This document shows positions 41,399-51,158 of a stretch of DNA of 64,000 nucleotides, in pieces. A program made the translations under genes and the position numbers. Every line of letters begins with the position of its first letter. The stretch's first letter is position 1. The notes under the pieces were generated by a model that saw only the letters and a program-made list of their open reading frames with translations, was not told the DNA's origin and searched no databases. Source of the stretch: Roseibium alexandrii DFL-11. Lineage in GTDB: Bacteria > Pseudomonadota > Alphaproteobacteria > Rhizobiales > Stappiaceae. The stretch is taken from positions 1 to 64,000 of the forward strand of contig NZ_CM011004.1 of NCBI RefSeq assembly GCF_000158095.2, in the 5' to 3' direction.

Positions 41399-42487
41399 TT
41401 AGCCGTCCGGCAGCTCCTTGTTCTTATCTGCTTCGAACGCTGCCAGGAGATCCGGCAGTTGTTTGGCGAGATAGTGCGTGAAGCCATCCGGAGCCGTCTT
41501 GGCAAGCTGGATGGTCGAGCCCTTGATGTCAGCGAGCGGTTTGCCGGACCGGCTCTTGATCGTCTGTTTTTGGGCCGGTTTCGATTTTCGTTTTCCAAGC
41601 CGCGTAAACAGACGCTGGAATCGCTGATCGGAATCACAGGCCAAAAACACCTCGGAAGTGATTTCATCGCGGGCAATGACTTCCGCGGCCTCTCCGTCGA
41701 ACATCTCGGCAAGCTGGTGCCAGCGCGGGCGGCCGGCCTTGGGTGCCGGCCCGATAGCTTTAGCGATCGGGTAGGGCACTTTGTCGGCGACCTGCAGGAG
41801 CCGGGTCATTTCCGTTTTATGGACCCCGAGCGCATCCTGGACCAGAGACCGTTCAAATCCATGATCAATCAGCGAGCGGGCGAAGAAAGCACGTTCAATG
41901 AAGGACAGATCCCGCCGCTCGGCATTCTCCTTACCTTGCGCCAGGATCAGAGCATCGTCATCTAGGTCCCGGACGATCGCCAGGACATTGATACCGAGTT
42001 CTTTCGCAGCCCGGATCCGCCGGTGTCCATAAGCGGCCTGGTACCAGCCGTCCCCACGCTTGGCGGCATCTGCATGACGGCGCACCAGAACCGGAACCTG
42101 CTGGCCGCGGCTTTCAAGGCTGGCTTTCAGCTCTGCAAAGCCCTCATCAAGATGGGCATCAACGGTCAACCGATCTGCGACTGGTGAGGGTTCGATGTGC
42201 GACGGATCGAGTGTCACGACCCGCTCGCCGGTCTGTTCCTTCAGCTCCTGCGCCATTTGCCCGAGCGACAGCCCCATGGCCTTCACCGCGCCGGAAGCTG
42301 ACCGCGGGCGTTCACTCACAGGGTCGCCGTTTGAGGTTGGGGAAGGGGCTGCTGGTGCCGCCTTCTTCTCATGCCGTGCCTCTTGCGGCTGCACCGGAGC
42401 TGGCGCAGCCGTACTCTCAGCCGGTGCGGTTTCCGGTTCACCAGCAAACAGGGCTTTCAGGCGGTCCTTGCGTTTGGTCATGGCCAC
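41399..42487 (-). CDS. repB: Partition protein RepB (ParB family)
   Basis: 362 residues, DNA-binding partition protein. The N-terminal RepA-contact region is followed by a Pro/Ala/Glu-rich linker, the ParB CTPase/nuclease-like fold (LDPSHIEPSPVADRL, GQQVPVLVRRHADAAKRGDG, YQAAYGHRRIRAAKELG with the GxRR motif, and ENAERRDLSFIERAFFARSL) and an HTH (RSLVQDALGVHKTEMTRLLQ). It should bind the four GTTGACAGCTGTCAAC sites. GTG 42487 is spaced correctly to GGAG; ATG 42481 is an alternative. Second gene of the repABC operon, 79 bp after repA. Confidence 0.94.
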   Translation of the reverse strand: MAMTKRKDRLKALFAGEPETAPAESTAAPAPVQPQEARHEKKAAPAAPSPTSNGDPVSERPRSASGAVKAMGLSLGQMAQELKEQTGERVVTLDPSHIEPSPVADRLTVDAHLDEGFAELKASLESRGQQVPVLVRRHADAAKRGDGWYQAAYGHRRIRAAKELGINVLAIVRDLDDDALILAQGKENAERRDLSFIERAFFARSLIDHGFERSLVQDALGVHKTEMTRLLQVADKVPYPIAKAIGPAPKAGRPRWHQLAEMFDGEAAEVIARDEITSEVFLACDSDQRFQRLFTRLGKRKSKPAQKQTIKSRSGKPLADIKGSTIQLAKTAPDGFTHYLAKQLPDLLAAFEADKNKELPDG

Positions 42488-42566
42488 AGTGTCTCCGGAC
42501 GAATTGGATCAAGCCGCCTCAGTGTAAGGCCGCCCCGGTGACCGTGGATAAGTTTTTCAGAAACGT

Positions 42567-43784
42567 TCATTTCCCTGCCTCCACACGGCCCCAGGCCGTG
42601 AGCATCAGGGTTTCGATCTCGGAGTTGACAGCTGTCAACGACTCCATCGCACGGTCATAGGTGGCGCGGGTAAAGTTCTCCCGGCCGACCTCGTACAGTG
42701 TCTGCTTTGTCAGCCCCGCATCGGAAATCGCTGTCGACTTCACCATCGGAGCAGTCAGAACCCGTTCACCAAACTGCGCACGCAAGAACCCTGCGATCTG
42801 GGTCTGTGGGCCATCCTGAGGCTCGTACCGGGTGACCAAATAGCGCAGGAAATCGAAGTTGAGCGTGCCGCCAGCTTCCCGGACAACGGAGAGGAGATCC
42901 GACGTCATGAACAGAAACTGGCTCATGGAGGCCACGTCGAGCATCTGCGGGTGCACGGTGACGATCACGGAGCTCGCCGCACAGAGAGCGCCAAGCGTTA
43001 GGTAGCCGAGCTGCGGCGGGCAATCGAGCACCACAACATCGTAATTGTCTTCCACCGACTTCAGCGCCGTCTGGACACGGGCAAAGAACAGCTCCTGCGG
43101 GTCAGACCCAGCCGGCCGGCTCGCCAGATATTGCGGCGTGGTGTGTTCGAACTCCTGAAGCTCCAAATTGCCCGGCACCAGATCCAACCCATCGACATAG
43201 GTCTTGCGGATAACCTGATCGAGCGGCACGCGCTCCGCATCATATCGGATCGCGCCGTAAATCGTGTCGTTGCCGGTGAGATCCAGTTCCGGCTGATAGC
43301 CGAACAGGGAAGAAAGGGAGGCCTGTGGGTCAAGATCCACCGCCAGCACCCGGTAGCCACGAATGGCAAGATACTGGGCAAGATGCGTTGAAGTCGTTGT
43401 CTTGCCGCTGCCGCCTTTGAAGTTGGTGACCGCGATCACCTGGCAGTGTTCGCCGCGCTCCGGATCCCGGTGGCGGACATAGCTGCGGGCCTTCGTGCTA
43501 CCCGGCTCATGCTGGCTTGCAAGATGGCTTCTGAGGGCATTGATGTCGGCAAGAGTGTAACTGCGGCGGCCACGATCGTCTGTCGCGGGGGAGGGGCCGT
43601 CGCCGGACAGTGCCAACTGGCGCAGATACCCATCGGAGACACCGATCAGCTTCGCAGCCTCGCCGGAGGTGAAAGAGCGCATTACTTTCAAGCTCGACGG
43701 CGGGAACAGGCGGGCACGCAGCTCCCCGAGCTGAACAGACAACTGTTCGGCGTCTTTTGCAATTTGCTGGTCGGCAGCCATCAT
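42567..43784 (-). CDS. repA: Partition ATPase RepA (ParA family)
   Basis: 405 residues. N-terminal MerR/HTH-like region with FTSGEAAKLIGVSDGYLRQL, used for autorepression of the rep operon. The ParA ATPase follows: deviant Walker A NFKGGSGKTTTSTHL, A' LAVDLDPQASLSSLFG, Walker B VVVLDCPPQLGYL. The frame is open to GTG 43862, but known RepA proteins begin about where ATG 43784 is, so I used that. A copy of the parS palindrome lies inside this gene near its 3' end. Confidence 0.94.
   Translation of the reverse strand: MMAADQQIAKDAEQLSVQLGELRARLFPPSSLKVMRSFTSGEAAKLIGVSDGYLRQLALSGDGPSPATDDRGRRSYTLADINALRSHLASQHEPGSTKARSYVRHRDPERGEHCQVIAVTNFKGGSGKTTTSTHLAQYLAIRGYRVLAVDLDPQASLSSLFGYQPELDLTGNDTIYGAIRYDAERVPLDQVIRKTYVDGLDLVPGNLELQEFEHTTPQYLASRPAGSDPQELFFARVQTALKSVEDNYDVVVLDCPPQLGYLTLGALCAASSVIVTVHPQMLDVASMSQFLFMTSDLLSVVREAGGTLNFDFLRYLVTRYEPQDGPQTQIAGFLRAQFGERVLTAPMVKSTAISDAGLTKQTLYEVGRENFTRATYDRAMESLTAVNSEIETLMLTAWGRVEAGK
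42624..42639. promoter_or_regulatory. parS-like palindrome 4 (inside repA)
   Basis: Exact copy of GTTGACAGCTGTCAAC within the repA coding region; it encodes Leu-Thr-Ala-Val-Asn in the reading frame. A site inside repA is unusual but known for RepB-type systems with clusters of parS. Confidence 0.82.
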
Positions 43785-44344
43785 AGTGTCGTCAATCCTT
43801 GCCACAAACCCGGACAGGCCGGCTTCTTCGAAAAACGGAAATGTCCGACTGGTTGTGCCCACAGCGCATGGCCCTGGGATGACTGCTGCAGCCGGTTCTC
43901 CATTTTCCTCCTGGCCGCAGCATCCTGCCTTGGCCCGAAATCATCTCTTCATTGATCCGGGTAGTGTCCGGATCACGACCGGGCGGTGAGGAGGCTTGCA
44001 CAGATTACCGCTGCGCGTTTGTGCTCCCCACAGTCCTGAGCCGTCAATTTTGCGCAGTATCGGCAGATTCGCAAAATGCGGCAACGGCGATCAACGCCAT
44101 GGACTGTTGTCAACGCCCATGATCCCCAGTTACGGCAAAACCGTCAATTCAGGAACCGTTGGCGTAGATAAAGCCGGGGAACGTTGTTAACGTCAAGTTT
44201 TTTAAGGTTAATGAGAGGTTAACGCAAAGAGCGACAGATCCTGGTAAGAACTGCCAAGTAACCAGAGCTAATGGGTCAAAAGATGTCTGGCGCGCTGCTC
44301 AAGCGCCCAACACCGGTTTTTCAAGAGCATATAATATATTGATA
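43785..44344. other. Region upstream of repA
   Basis: About 560 bp with no supported gene. It must hold the repABC promoter. 44170-44230 is AT-rich and has three GTTAAC hexamers (GTTGTTAACGTC near 44185, GAGGTTAACGC near 44220). The end near 44330 is AT-rich and may contain the stop signal of the downstream polysaccharide gene. Confidence 0.5.
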
Positions 44345-45553
44345 TTACTTGATTTTTGCGGTCCGGTCGCCTTGACCCTTGCCGATGAAGGTCCCAAGGA
44401 TGATCTTGAGGTCAAATATCAGTCCGCGGCGGGCAATGTATTCGGCGTCTTTTCTGGCAAGGCGCACCGGATGGCTCATATCAATGCCGTGGATCTGCGC
44501 GAAGCCGGTGATTCCCGGCAAGATGTCGAGCACACCCCGTTTGGAACGTTCTGCGACGAGCTCCTCCTGCACGGGGAGGCAGGGGCGGGGGCCGACCAGG
44601 CTGAGCTCACCCTTCAGGATATTCCAGACCTGCGGGAGTTCATCGATCTTTGTCTTGCGCAGGAAAGCACCGATCGGGGTAACCGCGCTTTCTGAAATCT
44701 CATGAGTTCCGGCCTGACGCGTGTCCTTGCCCATGGTGCGGAACTTGTAGCAGGTGAAGACCTTGCCGCCCTTTCCGACCCGGTCCTGGGCGAAGATGCC
44801 CGGGCCTGCCGACCCGGTTTTGACCAGGACCCAGACGATCAGCAAGAGCCACCAGAAAATGAGGATGACGGCTAGCGCAAAACCGAGGTCGATCAGTTTG
44901 CGGCCAAACCGGTAGACAAGGTTGTCGTCCTTGTTGTCCGCCAGCAAAACCGGCTCATCAGAAGCCACCTTTGTCAGATCCTCATCCACAAACGCCGCGA
45001 TCCGGTCGACATGAACCACCGGCGCAAGAGCCGAGACGACCGCAAATCCGGCTGCGCGTAAAAACCCCGGCAGTTTCTTCAAGACCGCAAGCTTGCCAGC
45101 AAAATCATCGCCGTAGACAGCTGGAAGATAAAGATTGAGCGCATTCTGATACGCAACCTGCTCAAGCGCCTCAGCGCCCGCCCGTTTGCTGCGGGCATAA
45201 GGGGTATCCGGCCCTCCCGGAAGGGCATGAAAGCTGGAGAAATTGACGAACACCGGCACGCCGGCAGCCTTGGCCTGCGCGGCGAGCTGTTGCGGCAGCT
45301 CGGCATTGACCTTGAAAAAGGTCTCTTCGCTCGCCTCGGTGTCATTGTTGACGGCTGCAAGGTTTAAAAAGCAATCCGCACCAGAAGCAACTTCCGGCAA
45401 GTCGTCATAACCGGCAAAGCTGACTTGCGGGTCCGCGGAGTTTTCGATTGGCGGTGTGCGCCCGATGGCAACGACCTGATGCCCCTCGGCCGTCAAACGT
45501 TTCAGGAGCTGGCGGCCGATAAAACCGGATGCCCCGGTGATCACATGCTTCAC
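44345..45553 (-). CDS. SDR epimerase / phosphoglycosyltransferase fusion
   Basis: 402 residues in one frame, two enzymes. Residues 1-~215: short-chain dehydrogenase ([18 protein letters not shown] site; PYARSK, the Tyr-x-x-x-Lys pair). Residues ~228-255: one membrane segment. Residues ~256-402: bacterial sugar transferase of the small PGT kind ([46 protein letters not shown]), which moves a sugar-phosphate from a UDP-sugar to undecaprenyl phosphate and so starts glycan assembly. The epimerase half probably makes or edits the UDP-sugar used. GTG 45553 is preceded by GAAGGG at good spacing. Downstream of the Wzy/WaaL-like gene on the same strand. Confidence 0.9.
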   Translation of the reverse strand: MKHVITGASGFIGRQLLKRLTAEGHQVVAIGRTPPIENSADPQVSFAGYDDLPEVASGADCFLNLAAVNNDTEASEETFFKVNAELPQQLAAQAKAAGVPVFVNFSSFHALPGGPDTPYARSKRAGAEALEQVAYQNALNLYLPAVYGDDFAGKLAVLKKLPGFLRAAGFAVVSALAPVVHVDRIAAFVDEDLTKVASDEPVLLADNKDDNLVYRFGRKLIDLGFALAVILIFWWLLLIVWVLVKTGSAGPGIFAQDRVGKGGKVFTCYKFRTMGKDTRQAGTHEISESAVTPIGAFLRKTKIDELPQVWNILKGELSLVGPRPCLPVQEELVAERSKRGVLDILPGITGFAQIHGIDMSHPVRLARKDAEYIARRGLIFDLKIILGTFIGKGQGDRTAKIK

Positions 45554-45629
45554 GTCTTTGCCCTTCCGGCCACCTACAGTCCGCGGGCGCATAGAACGCC
45601 CCTGCGGTCATTTCTAACTCAGCGCGCGA

Positions 45630-46850
45630 TCAAGTATCGCTCTTTGGCGCTTCAGCCCCGTGCCGGCACTTCAGCTCGATCAGCCACAAAACGCTGACCA
45701 GGCCCACAAGGCACCACCACCAGGCCTGCCAGGCTCCGTGGCTCACCAGCGCGACGGTCCAGACTGCCGCAACGGTGGAGAGCACAGCGGGCAGCAGATC
45801 CAGCGGCACGGCGCGGAGCGAGCGGAAAAACAGAAAGATCAGCGCCGCAAACAGCACCACACCGATCACCCCGAGCTCATACCAGACCTGGATTGCAAAA
45901 TTGTGCGGGTGGCCCCAGCCCAAAAACAGCGCCGCAATATCCAGATCCTTGTAATCGACCGCTGCCATATAGCTGGCATCAACGCCATGGCCAAGGAAGA
46001 AGTGGTTCTTAATCAGGCTGGAAAACGCGGTCCAGATGTCCGCCCGGATCCCGACGGAGCCATAGGGGAGGCGGCTTGCCAGAACATCCGGGATCAGCGA
46101 CATCACATGCGGCGAGATCACCGGCATCAAAATGAATGTGCCGAGCGTCAAAAGCCCAAGAAACCAGATGCCTTTGTCTTTCAGGAGAACAAACACCGGC
46201 AGCAACAGAATCGTGGCGATGAACGCCAGCTTTGCTGTCTCACTGTCCGACATGAAGGCCGCCACGCCAACAGTCAGCACCGCTGCCAAACGCAAACCCG
46301 GCACCTTTTTGGCCTGCGGCAGCGCATAGAGGACAAACGGCAACATCAGGACCAGCCCGACAGCTGCCCGGTTCATGCGGAAAACTTCCGGCGAAGCCCC
46401 GACGAGGGCGCGCACAGGTGTTCCAAGAATGACTTCAGAAACGAGAAACAAAGCCGTCCCGATAATCGCAAAGGGAAAGAGAATGGACCTGATCAGCCGT
46501 GCGGATGCACTGACCGCGAGCGCCGCGACACAGAGGCCGAAGAGTGCCAGGTTTCCGGCAAAATGCACCGTTGTCTCAAGGGCCCGCTCGACCGATGTCG
46601 ACCAACCAACCGACAGGCCCATGAAGACGACAAGGACACCAAACAGGAGCGCGGCAGGGCTGCGGGCCGTGTCAATCACAGACTGAAAAACCGCCTTTGG
46701 GCTTCGGTCAATCGCCGCAAACAGAAGCAAAAGCACGGCGACAAAAACAAAAATGGGCGTCGCAATGTTGCGCGACAGAACCATCAAAAACGGTGTTGCG
46801 AAGACTGTCACAACAACGCTATTGAGGTTTAAATATTTGGAAACGTTCAT
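45630..46850 (-). CDS. O-antigen ligase/polymerase-like membrane protein
   Basis: 406 residues, about ten membrane segments, with a long hydrophilic stretch between segments around SPHVMSLIPDVLASRLPYGS and the motif GHGVDASYM and HPHNFAIQVWYELG. The latter (His-x-His-N) is the usual Wzy_C/WaaL signature, so it joins or polymerises lipid-linked sugar units at the periplasmic face. It is 76 bp upstream of the SDR-PGT gene and divergent from the CapD-type gene. Confidence 0.85.
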   Translation of the reverse strand: MNVSKYLNLNSVVVTVFATPFLMVLSRNIATPIFVFVAVLLLLFAAIDRSPKAVFQSVIDTARSPAALLFGVLVVFMGLSVGWSTSVERALETTVHFAGNLALFGLCVAALAVSASARLIRSILFPFAIIGTALFLVSEVILGTPVRALVGASPEVFRMNRAAVGLVLMLPFVLYALPQAKKVPGLRLAAVLTVGVAAFMSDSETAKLAFIATILLLPVFVLLKDKGIWFLGLLTLGTFILMPVISPHVMSLIPDVLASRLPYGSVGIRADIWTAFSSLIKNHFFLGHGVDASYMAAVDYKDLDIAALFLGWGHPHNFAIQVWYELGVIGVVLFAALIFLFFRSLRAVPLDLLPAVLSTVAAVWTVALVSHGAWQAWWWCLVGLVSVLWLIELKCRHGAEAPKSDT

Positions 46851-47013
46851 CTATCCGGTTTCAGAATTTGATTAATCGCGCCAGGTAATCCGTAAAACCG
46901 GAAAGCTCGTTTTGATTAGCAAAATATCCGGTCCACACCAAGGCAAATTGCATTCTTTCCGGTATGGTGTTAGCCGACGCAGGAGTATCCACGTTGAGTT
47001 GCGCACAAACAGC

Positions 47014-48897
47014 ATGAACTTTTTGAACAAAAGACTGATTGCCATTCTCCATGACGCGTTCATGTCTGGGTTGGCGCTGTTTGCGGCTCTCGTCGCGCGA
47101 TACGGCATCGACCATTTGCCACCTGCGCCAACAGTGGCCGCATGGATCGCAATCTTTGTCGCCATCTCAGCTATCGTCTTCAAATTCATGGGCCTCGGCC
47201 GGGGGCTCTGGCGCTTTGCCTCGCTCGCCGATCTCAGGGCGATCGTCGTGGCCTCGCTGATCAGCATCGTGATCTTCGTTCTGCTGCTCTTTTTGATCAC
47301 CCGCCTAGAAGCCCTGCCGCGCTCGGTACCGGTGATCACCTGGTTTGTCATGGTGGTGCTGATCGGCGCTCCGCGCCTTGCCTACCGGGCCCACAAGGAT
47401 GGCGGGCTTGGCCGTCTTGGCGGTCTCGGCAAACCGCCGGAGGGCATCAAGCATGTCCTTTTGGCAGGCCATGTGCGCGATGCGGAGCAGGCCATCCGCA
47501 CCCACCAGCTGGAGCGTTCGGGCCTTTACAAGGTCCACGGCCTGATTTGTGCCAATTCGGCCAAGAGCGGGCACAGCATCCGCGGCATTCCGATCCTTGG
47601 GAACGTCGATGAGCTGTCCGATCTCGCCAAGCGGCTGGAACGCTCCGGGACGCCGGTCGAGGCCATCTTGTCCGTCACGCTCCGGCCCCCGGCAGACTTC
47701 ACAAATGCGCTGACGCAATCCGCCGCAGATCTCGGCATCCCGGTGAAGCGCGCGACGCCAAGGCCACTGGATTTGAGCGAACCGGATTTTTCCGAACTCA
47801 CCATCGACGATCTGCTCGGCCGCCCGCCGGTCAAGCTCGACACCAGCCGAATGAGTGATCTCATCAGCGGGCGCACCATTCTGGTGACCGGAGCCGGCGG
47901 CAGCATCGGGTCAGAGGTCGTCCGACAGATCCTGAAGTACAATCCGGCTCGGCTGGTGCTCCTGGAGAATTCCGAGTTCGCGCTCTACAAGATCGATCAG
48001 GAAGTGCAGGGCAGGGCACCCGACCTCTCACGCAGCGCGGTGATTGCCGATGTCCGCGACCGGCAGCGGATCTTTGACGTCATCCAGTTCGAGAAACCGG
48101 CCATCATCTTCCACGCCGCCGCGCTGAAACACGTGCCGCTGGTTGAGGACAATCCGCTGGAGGCGATCCAGACCAACATCATCGGCACGCGAAACGTCGC
48201 CGATGCCGCCGTTGCCGCAAAGTCGGAAGGGTTTGTTCTCATTTCAACGGACAAGGCCGTCAAGCCGACCAGCATCATGGGCGCGACCAAACGGGCCGCG
48301 GAAGTCTATTGCCAGGCGCTGGATGTGTCCGGCACCTGCACCCGCTTCATCACCGTGCGCTTTGGCAATGTTCTGGGATCTAACGGCTCGGTCATTCCGC
48401 TCTTCCGCCAGCAGATTGAAGCGGGCGGCCCGGTGACCATCACGCATCCGGACATGCGCCGCTATTTCATGACCATTCCGGAAGCCTCGGAGCTGGTCTT
48501 GCAGGCGGCAGCCTTCAGCGTCGACAATTCCAACCAGCGCGGCCGGATCTACGTTCTTGACATGGGCGAACCGGTAAAAATCACCGATCTCGCAAAGATC
48601 CTGATTTCGCTCGCCGGCCTGAAGCCGGAAAAGGACATCGACCTTGCCTTTACCGGCCTGCGGCCCGGCGAAAAGCTGTTCGAGGAACTGTTTGAAAGCG
48701 ATGAGGAAAACCTGCCCTCAGGCGCCGATGGCGTGATCGTTGCAACGGCCAACCAGATGGAGCTGGACACGATCAGCACCGTGGTTACTGACCTTCAAGC
48801 TGCCGCCTCAAAGGGCGATGTCACCATGAGCGTTGCGCATCTCTCCGCCATCGTGCCGACCCTGACCAACGAGAAGCTGGAACGTAAACAAGCTTAG
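47014..48897 (+). CDS. CapD/WbpM-type membrane nucleotide-sugar dehydratase
   Basis: 627 residues. About four N-terminal membrane segments (LIAILHDAFMSGLALFAAL onward) precede a cytoplasmic SDR. The NAD site is ILVTGAGGSIGSEVVRQI, and the catalytic region reads LISTDKAVKPTSIMGATKR, where Met replaces the usual Tyr as in PglF/WbpM 4,6-dehydratases. The product is usually a UDP-4-keto-6-deoxy-N-acetylhexosamine. I chose ATG 47014; upstream candidates (46912 or TTG 46999) have an AGGAG at 46981. It starts divergently from the O-antigen ligase-like gene. Confidence 0.9.
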   Translation: MNFLNKRLIAILHDAFMSGLALFAALVARYGIDHLPPAPTVAAWIAIFVAISAIVFKFMGLGRGLWRFASLADLRAIVVASLISIVIFVLLLFLITRLEALPRSVPVITWFVMVVLIGAPRLAYRAHKDGGLGRLGGLGKPPEGIKHVLLAGHVRDAEQAIRTHQLERSGLYKVHGLICANSAKSGHSIRGIPILGNVDELSDLAKRLERSGTPVEAILSVTLRPPADFTNALTQSAADLGIPVKRATPRPLDLSEPDFSELTIDDLLGRPPVKLDTSRMSDLISGRTILVTGAGGSIGSEVVRQILKYNPARLVLLENSEFALYKIDQEVQGRAPDLSRSAVIADVRDRQRIFDVIQFEKPAIIFHAAALKHVPLVEDNPLEAIQTNIIGTRNVADAAVAAKSEGFVLISTDKAVKPTSIMGATKRAAEVYCQALDVSGTCTRFITVRFGNVLGSNGSVIPLFRQQIEAGGPVTITHPDMRRYFMTIPEASELVLQAAAFSVDNSNQRGRIYVLDMGEPVKITDLAKILISLAGLKPEKDIDLAFTGLRPGEKLFEELFESDEENLPSGADGVIVATANQMELDTISTVVTDLQAAASKGDVTMSVAHLSAIVPTLTNEKLERKQA

Positions 48898-49335
48898 TCC
48901 GCAAATTTGCCGATTACTGCGTAGCCTCGTGCGCCTGCCGACAGTTGCAGCGAGCACCAAAACTTAGTTTGCCGACTTAGGACTTCCGCAACGCCATCCG
49001 CGTTTTGCGCTGTCAAACGCATCAAGAGAAATATCCAGAAACTCAGTCAACAATGACTTCATTCATCTGAAATATTCCACCCGAACAAAATAATAATGCA
49101 ACGCGATATTTTTGACCTAACAGACTGATATTAATCTATTAAACGCTGTAGTATTTTCATATTTCTTTGAATAAAAAATCATTTTATCGCATCGCAATAT
49201 TCGAAATTATTTTTTCGCTATTTTTCTATTTTAAATCTGTTTCCAAAAATGAATCGATTTTTAGAAAATTTTTCGGACATCCCCCCCTCTTTTCCCCTAG
49301 AGTAATCCCGAAAATGTATTAAGGGGGAATAAGTT
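48898..49335. other. AT-rich promoter region
   Basis: 438 bp with no gene. From about 49060 the DNA becomes very A/T-rich (TTTTTCGCTATTTTTCTATTT and similar), unlike the GC-rich genes around it. This may be the promoter and a strand-opening region for the repeat-protein gene at 49336 or the trace of an inserted segment. Confidence 0.5.
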
Positions 49336-50973
49336 ATGGCTACTTCAGACGATGGTCTTTATGACATCTATCGTTTTTTTAATACTCAGACAGGAGCACA
49401 CTTCTTTACGTCAAGTGAATCTGAGCGGGACACAGTTCAGAACACGCTTCCTCAGTTTTCATATGAGGGCAACGTTTTCGACAGTAATGCGGTCGAGGGT
49501 GCTACCGGATCGGTCCCCGTGTACCGGTTCTACAATACCAATACCGGCGTGCATTTTTATACCGCCAGTGAAGATGAAAAGACCCAGGTAGAAAGTCTTC
49601 CGGGATTCAATTTTGAGGGCACGTCATACGTTGCGTATGAGACGAGCACGAGCGCCACAGAGACCATGCCGCTTTACCGGTTCTACAACACGCAAACCGG
49701 CACACACTTCTACACCGTGGACGAAGCAGAAAAAGACAGCATCATCGCCAACCTTCCACAATACAATTTTGAAGGCGTTGCCTATTACGTTGGCGGCCCT
49801 GTGGAAGTGCAGCTTGATCTAACGACGACGAGTGGCGACGCGCAGACACTGGTAGCAAACACTGCGACCTCGAGTTCGTTTAAGATCGGTGGCGGAACCG
49901 GTACACCAATCACAACTGATGGCACCGATGCCTCTACCTATTGGACAGTCACAGGCGTTGAAGCTTCCGATAGATTTGAACTCACAACTACAACTGGACC
50001 AACCGGCGGACCAGGGACAAACAATCAAGGAGACGGCGGTAATGGGGGTGTGACGTTTGATTTCGCACCGCTCACTAACTCCTCATCTAACACGCTCTCA
50101 CTCACCTTAGCTGGTGGTGTCAATGTCAAAGGGGGCGATGGAGGTATCGGGGGTGACAATAGCTTCAGCTCCAGCCGCAGCGGTGATGGCGCAACTGCAA
50201 TCAACGCTTCAAATTTCGAAACCCTGAACATCACGTCAACCGGGAGTTCCGCAAACTCTATTCTCGGTGGTTCGGCTGGCTCGAGCGCTGACAACCAGCC
50301 CGGAACTGATGGAAAATCGATTGTTCTTGCTACCGGTGCAACAATATCAGTTTCAGGAACTCAGGCGCTTGACCTTGGCACCTTGGGTGGAAATGGAACA
50401 ACCATAAATGCAGGCTCATTCGAAGGAAATTTGAGTGTAATCGCCGATAGCGGCAACAACACAATGACCGGTGGGTCAGGTAATGACATGCTCGGCGGTG
50501 GAAATGGCCAGGACACGATCACGCTTGGGGGCGGCAGCAATTTTGTTGTGATTTCCGACGGTGTTGATGTTTTGCTGAGTAATCGTGCGACCACAACCGT
50601 GACTGATTTTGAAGCAGGCAGCGACAAGATCAAGGCGAATGCAAACAACGATGTTGTCAGTAATCAAAGTGGTGCTGGATCAGCAGTCACAACGACAAAC
50701 GGCAAGATCACTGACTTCAGTAATGGAAACCAGGCAAACAGCACCTTGGCGGAAAAACTGGCTCTGATCGAAGATGACGAAGGAGCCGGAAAAATCGGCA
50801 CCAACGAAGTCGCGTTCTTTGAGCATGGCGGAAACACGTATGTGTATTTCGAAAACTCAAGTGAGAATGTGGACAATAACACAAGCTCAGACAGTCATGT
50901 CGTTGTCCTTACAGGTGTCACCGGCCTCACCAGCTTGACTGAAACATCTGCGGGTGAATTCACGCTGGCATAG
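49336..50973 (+). CDS. RTX-like secreted protein with three N-terminal DUF5648-like repeats
   Basis: 545 residues. The N-terminal ~145 residues are three modules (YDIYRFFNTQTGAHFFTSS, YRFYNTNTGVHFYTAS, YRFYNTQTGTHFYTVDE, each with a later EG-containing end). Then a Gly/Ser/Thr/Asn-rich region (~170-360), RTX-type repeats (MTGGSGNDMLGGGNGQDTIT) and a C-terminus with VVLTGVTGLTSL and ending EFTLA, a usual type I secretion end. No Sec signal. The start is at ATG 49336 behind a GGGGG site. In the other three proteins of this group the unit is C-terminal, so the unit has moved relative to the rest. Confidence 0.8.
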   Translation: MATSDDGLYDIYRFFNTQTGAHFFTSSESERDTVQNTLPQFSYEGNVFDSNAVEGATGSVPVYRFYNTNTGVHFYTASEDEKTQVESLPGFNFEGTSYVAYETSTSATETMPLYRFYNTQTGTHFYTVDEAEKDSIIANLPQYNFEGVAYYVGGPVEVQLDLTTTSGDAQTLVANTATSSSFKIGGGTGTPITTDGTDASTYWTVTGVEASDRFELTTTTGPTGGPGTNNQGDGGNGGVTFDFAPLTNSSSNTLSLTLAGGVNVKGGDGGIGGDNSFSSSRSGDGATAINASNFETLNITSTGSSANSILGGSAGSSADNQPGTDGKSIVLATGATISVSGTQALDLGTLGGNGTTINAGSFEGNLSVIADSGNNTMTGGSGNDMLGGGNGQDTITLGGGSNFVVISDGVDVLLSNRATTTVTDFEAGSDKIKANANNDVVSNQSGAGSAVTTTNGKITDFSNGNQANSTLAEKLALIEDDEGAGKIGTNEVAFFEHGGNTYVYFENSSENVDNNTSSDSHVVVLTGVTGLTSLTETSAGEFTLA

Positions 50974-50999
50974 TCTCAATCATACGCTATCGCATATGG

Positions 51000-51029
51000 A
51001 AACAGGCGCTTTATCAAGTGCCTGTTTTT
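51000..51029 (+). terminator. Rho-independent terminator
   Basis: AAACAGGCGCTT, loop TATC, AAGTGCCTGTTT then TT: 12-bp stem with one G-T pair, 26 bp after the stop of the gene at 49336-50973. Confidence 0.88.
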
Positions 51030-51090
51030 GCATTCAGATTTTGCACTTTTCATTATTGAATCGGACGTGACCCGAGCGAAATAGATAATC

Positions 51091-51132
51091 AAAAAAGGTC
51101 ATCAGCCATCTGGCCCGGGGGCCAGAATGGCT
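51091..51132 (-). terminator. Terminator of the gene at 51159-52913
   Basis: On the minus strand AGCCAT-T-CTGGCCC, loop CC, GGGCCAGATGGCT with one bulged base; a TTTTTT run follows 7 nt after. 26 bp beyond the stop codon of the gene at 51159-52913. Confidence 0.65.
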
Positions 51133-51158
51133 AAAGAAACGTCCGTCTGTGATACAAA

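Noticed and set aside
45660..46832. 390-codon plus-strand frame opposite the O-antigen ligase gene
   Set aside because: Extremely rich in Arg, Gln, His and Lys, the usual mirror image of a membrane-protein gene.
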